Positions 6,631 to 8,024 of a DNA stretch of 8,024 nucleotides are shown piece after piece. Source of the DNA: Amnimonas aquatica. GTDB lineage: Bacteria; Pseudomonadota; Gammaproteobacteria; Pseudomonadales; Moraxellaceae. The stretch is from positions 1 through 8,024 of the forward strand of contig NZ_PTQZ01000066.1 in the NCBI RefSeq assembly GCF_002943415.1, given 5' to 3'. How positions within the stretch are numbered: the stretch's first letter is position 1; each line of letters opens with the position of its first letter. A program made the translations under genes and the position numbers. Under the pieces are notes generated by a model. The model had not been told where the DNA came from. It worked only from the letters and a program-made list of their open reading frames with translations, and ran no database searches.

Positions 6631-6656
6631 TGCATCCGCCGGCAGCGGCCGATGCA
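6631..6656. repeat. Two-part symmetric dyad just upstream of the ParA-like gene
   Basis: Outer arms TGCATC (6631-6636) and GATGCA (6651-6656) and inner arms GCCG (6638-6641) and CGGC (6646-6649) are nested around a 4-base loop, with a single C/C mismatch between the levels. The dyad lies 10 bases upstream of the SD and 23 bases before the ATG. It could be an RNA leader hairpin that affects translation, or an operator. Its regularity makes chance less likely than for the other dyads here. Confidence 0.5.
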
Positions 6657-6666
6657 CGAGGCGGCA

Positions 6667-6686
6667 GCGCGCGAATCGGCGCGCGC
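6667..6686. repeat. GCGC inverted repeat in the ParA-like gene leader
   Basis: Perfect 7-base arms GCGCGCG (6667-6673) and CGCGCGC (6680-6686) flank the loop AATCGG. It lies between the putative -10 (6705-6710) and the nested dyad. On the minus strand a T-rich word (TATTTT, 6687-6692) comes before the hairpin rather than after it, so it is not an intrinsic terminator for the upstream gene. Alternating GC runs are common in this DNA. Confidence 0.35.
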
Positions 6687-6704
6687 AAAATACGGATGGC
6701 CCGG

Positions 6705-6733
6705 ATTCTAGCCCAGGATGACGCCGCGCTCAC
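6705..6733 (-). promoter_or_regulatory. Candidate sigma-70-type promoter for the ParA-like gene
   Basis: Reading the minus strand, TAGAAT (6710-6705) matches five of six -10 consensus bases. At a 17-base spacing, GTGAGC (6733-6728) matches three of six -35 bases. Transcription would start near 6698 and leave a leader of about 90 bases containing both dyads. The -10 is one of very few AT-rich words in the spacer. The -35 is weak, so this is a prediction only. Confidence 0.4.
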
Positions 6734-6745
6734 CACCGGCGCGCA

Positions 6746-7981
6746 TCAGCCCGGCGGGAAGAACCAGTACGCCGCCAGGATCGCCACCACCACGCCGGTG
6801 ACATCCGCCAGCAGGCCGCAGGCCAGCGCGCCGCGATCCTTGCGGATGCCGACCACGCCGTAATACACCGCCACGACATAGAGCGTGGTTTCGCTGGAGC
6901 CCTGGATGATGGCCGCCACCAGCGCCGGGAAGCTGTCGACGCCATAGGTCTGCATGGTCTCGATCATCATGGCGCGCGCACCGCTGCCCGACAGCGACTT
7001 CATCAGCGCCGTGGTCAGCGCCGGCACGAACTCGGTGGCCATGCCCAGCCACTGCAGCAGCGCCTGGATGCCGTCCAGCGCCATGCCCAGCGCGCCGCTG
7101 GCACGCAGTCCGGCGATCGCCACCAGCATGGCGACCAGATAGGGAATGAGGCCGATGGCGGTCTGGAAGCCTTCCTTCGCGCCATTCACGAAATGCTCGT
7201 AGACCGGCTGCCGGCGCCACCAGCCGGCAGCGAGGAAACCGGCGATGACCAGCACCAGCAGGCCATTGCCGACCGCGCCGGAGACCCGGCCCATGTCTGC
7301 CGAGGGCAGCTGCAGCAGCAGCGTGATCACTGCCGCCATGAACGCCGCGAAGCCGGCGGCATAGGCGAGGATCACGCGGTCGAACAGGCGGATGCGGTGC
7401 AGCAGGCAGATGGCAGTGACGCCGACCAGGGTCGACGCCGAGGTCGCCAGCAGGATGGGCAGGAACACGCTGGCCGGATCGGGTGCGCCCTGCTGCGCGC
7501 GGTAAAGGAAGACGCTGACCGGAATCAGGGTCACCGACGCGGTGTTGATGACCAGGAACAGCGACTGCGCCTTGGTCGCGCGCTCGGGCTCGGGGTTGAG
7601 CGTCTGCAGTTCGCGCATGGCCTGCAGACCCAGCGGCGTGGCGGCATTGTCGAGGCCGAGGAAGTTTGCCGACAGGTTCATGGTCACCGCGCCGAAAGCC
7701 GGATGACCCGCCGGCACCTCAGGCATGAGGCGGCGGAACAGCGGCTGCAGCATGCGACCGAACACGGCCACCAGGCCGGCGTGCTCGGCGACTTTGAACA
7801 GCCCCAGCCACAGCGTCATCATGCCGACCAGGCCGATGCTGATCTCGACGCTGAAGCGGGCGCCATCGAACCAGGCCTGCACCACGCGGCCGAAGCTGCC
7901 GGAATCACCCAGTGCGAACGCCTGCCAGCAGGCGGTGACCACCGTTACCGCAAAAAAGAACAGCCACAGCACATTCAGCAC
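6746..7981 (-). CDS. SpmA-SpmB fusion: nucleoside-recognition (Gate) domain membrane protein
   Basis: A 411-residue polytopic inner-membrane protein that joins homologues of Bacillus spore maturation proteins SpmA and SpmB. The SpmA-like half (about 1-195) has SIGLVGMMTLWLGLFKVAE (48-66), FLGLDNAATPLGLQAM (107-122) and a VINTASVTLIP block (144-154). A two-helix linker (about 200-255) follows. The SpmB-like half (about 260-411) has NGAKEGFQTAIGLIPYLVAM (266-285), KSLSGSGARAM (328-338) and QGSSETTLYVVAVYYG (360-375). Both halves belong to the Gate/nucleoside-recognition superfamily. Fused versions are known in Gram-negative bacteria that do not sporulate; their role is unclear, possibly small-solute or nucleoside transport. 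The start is a GTG at 7981 with GGGAG (7988-7992) 6 bases upstream, and the resulting MLNVLW resembles the SpmA N terminus. The frame is open to the window edge without another start codon, so a longer N terminus cannot be wholly excluded. Confidence 0.92.
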   Translation of the reverse strand: MLNVLWLFFFAVTVVTACWQAFALGDSGSFGRVVQAWFDGARFSVEISIGLVGMMTLWLGLFKVAEHAGLVAVFGRMLQPLFRRLMPEVPAGHPAFGAVTMNLSANFLGLDNAATPLGLQAMRELQTLNPEPERATKAQSLFLVINTASVTLIPVSVFLYRAQQGAPDPASVFLPILLATSASTLVGVTAICLLHRIRLFDRVILAYAAGFAAFMAAVITLLLQLPSADMGRVSGAVGNGLLVLVIAGFLAAGWWRRQPVYEHFVNGAKEGFQTAIGLIPYLVAMLVAIAGLRASGALGMALDGIQALLQWLGMATEFVPALTTALMKSLSGSGARAMMIETMQTYGVDSFPALVAAIIQGSSETTLYVVAVYYGVVGIRKDRGALACGLLADVTGVVVAILAAYWFFPPG

Positions 7982-8024
7982 GACCCGCTCCCGCCACTCG
8001 CACGCCCCGGGGCGGAAGCATGCA

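Noticed and set aside
1..8024. Insertion sequences, prophage, CRISPR or defence genes
   Set aside because: No transposase, integrase, evenly spaced repeats or terminal inverted repeats were found. The genes are ordinary chromosomal families with uniform composition.

Overview
The window is compact, GC-rich bacterial chromosome. It has no mobile elements, tRNA, rRNA or CRISPR, and gene density and codon use look even throughout. Long (bimodular) QueF, a YadGH-type ABC exporter, a class I photolyase, an orphan ParA ATPase and a fused SpmA-SpmB protein together suggest a proteobacterium. A beta- or gamma-proteobacterium with high G+C fits best; this is an inference from gene content and composition, and I cannot name a genus.

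Layout from left to right. Positions 2-1357 (minus strand) hold two adjacent genes for distantly related proteins of 222 and 225 residues that I do not recognise. They are separated by 8-9 bases and look like an old tandem duplication in one operon. Positions 1358-1560 are a noncoding spacer with two short inverted repeats. Positions 1561-4108 (minus) are a tight three-gene unit, yadG-yadH-queF: an ABC ATPase, its ABC-2 membrane partner (ATGA start/stop overlap), then the queuosine-pathway nitrile reductase only 2 bases further on. Positions 4109-4244 are a divergent spacer, followed by phrB on the plus strand (4245-5732). phrB converges on a ParA-family ATPase gene (5820-6608, minus) with a possible hairpin between them. 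The ParA gene has a 137-base leader with a plausible promoter and two dyads. Upstream of it on the same strand is an SpmA-SpmB fusion membrane protein (6746-7981), which starts 43 bases from the window edge.

Most genes are recognisable housekeeping or accessory functions: tRNA modification, light-driven DNA repair, export, and a ParA/MinD-type ATPase. The only truly uncharacterised element is the tandem paralogue pair at the left end. It is the best candidate for something undescribed, but nothing in the sequence reveals its function. All start sites were chosen by Shine-Dalgarno (SD) spacing and family length, and several differ from the longest open frame.
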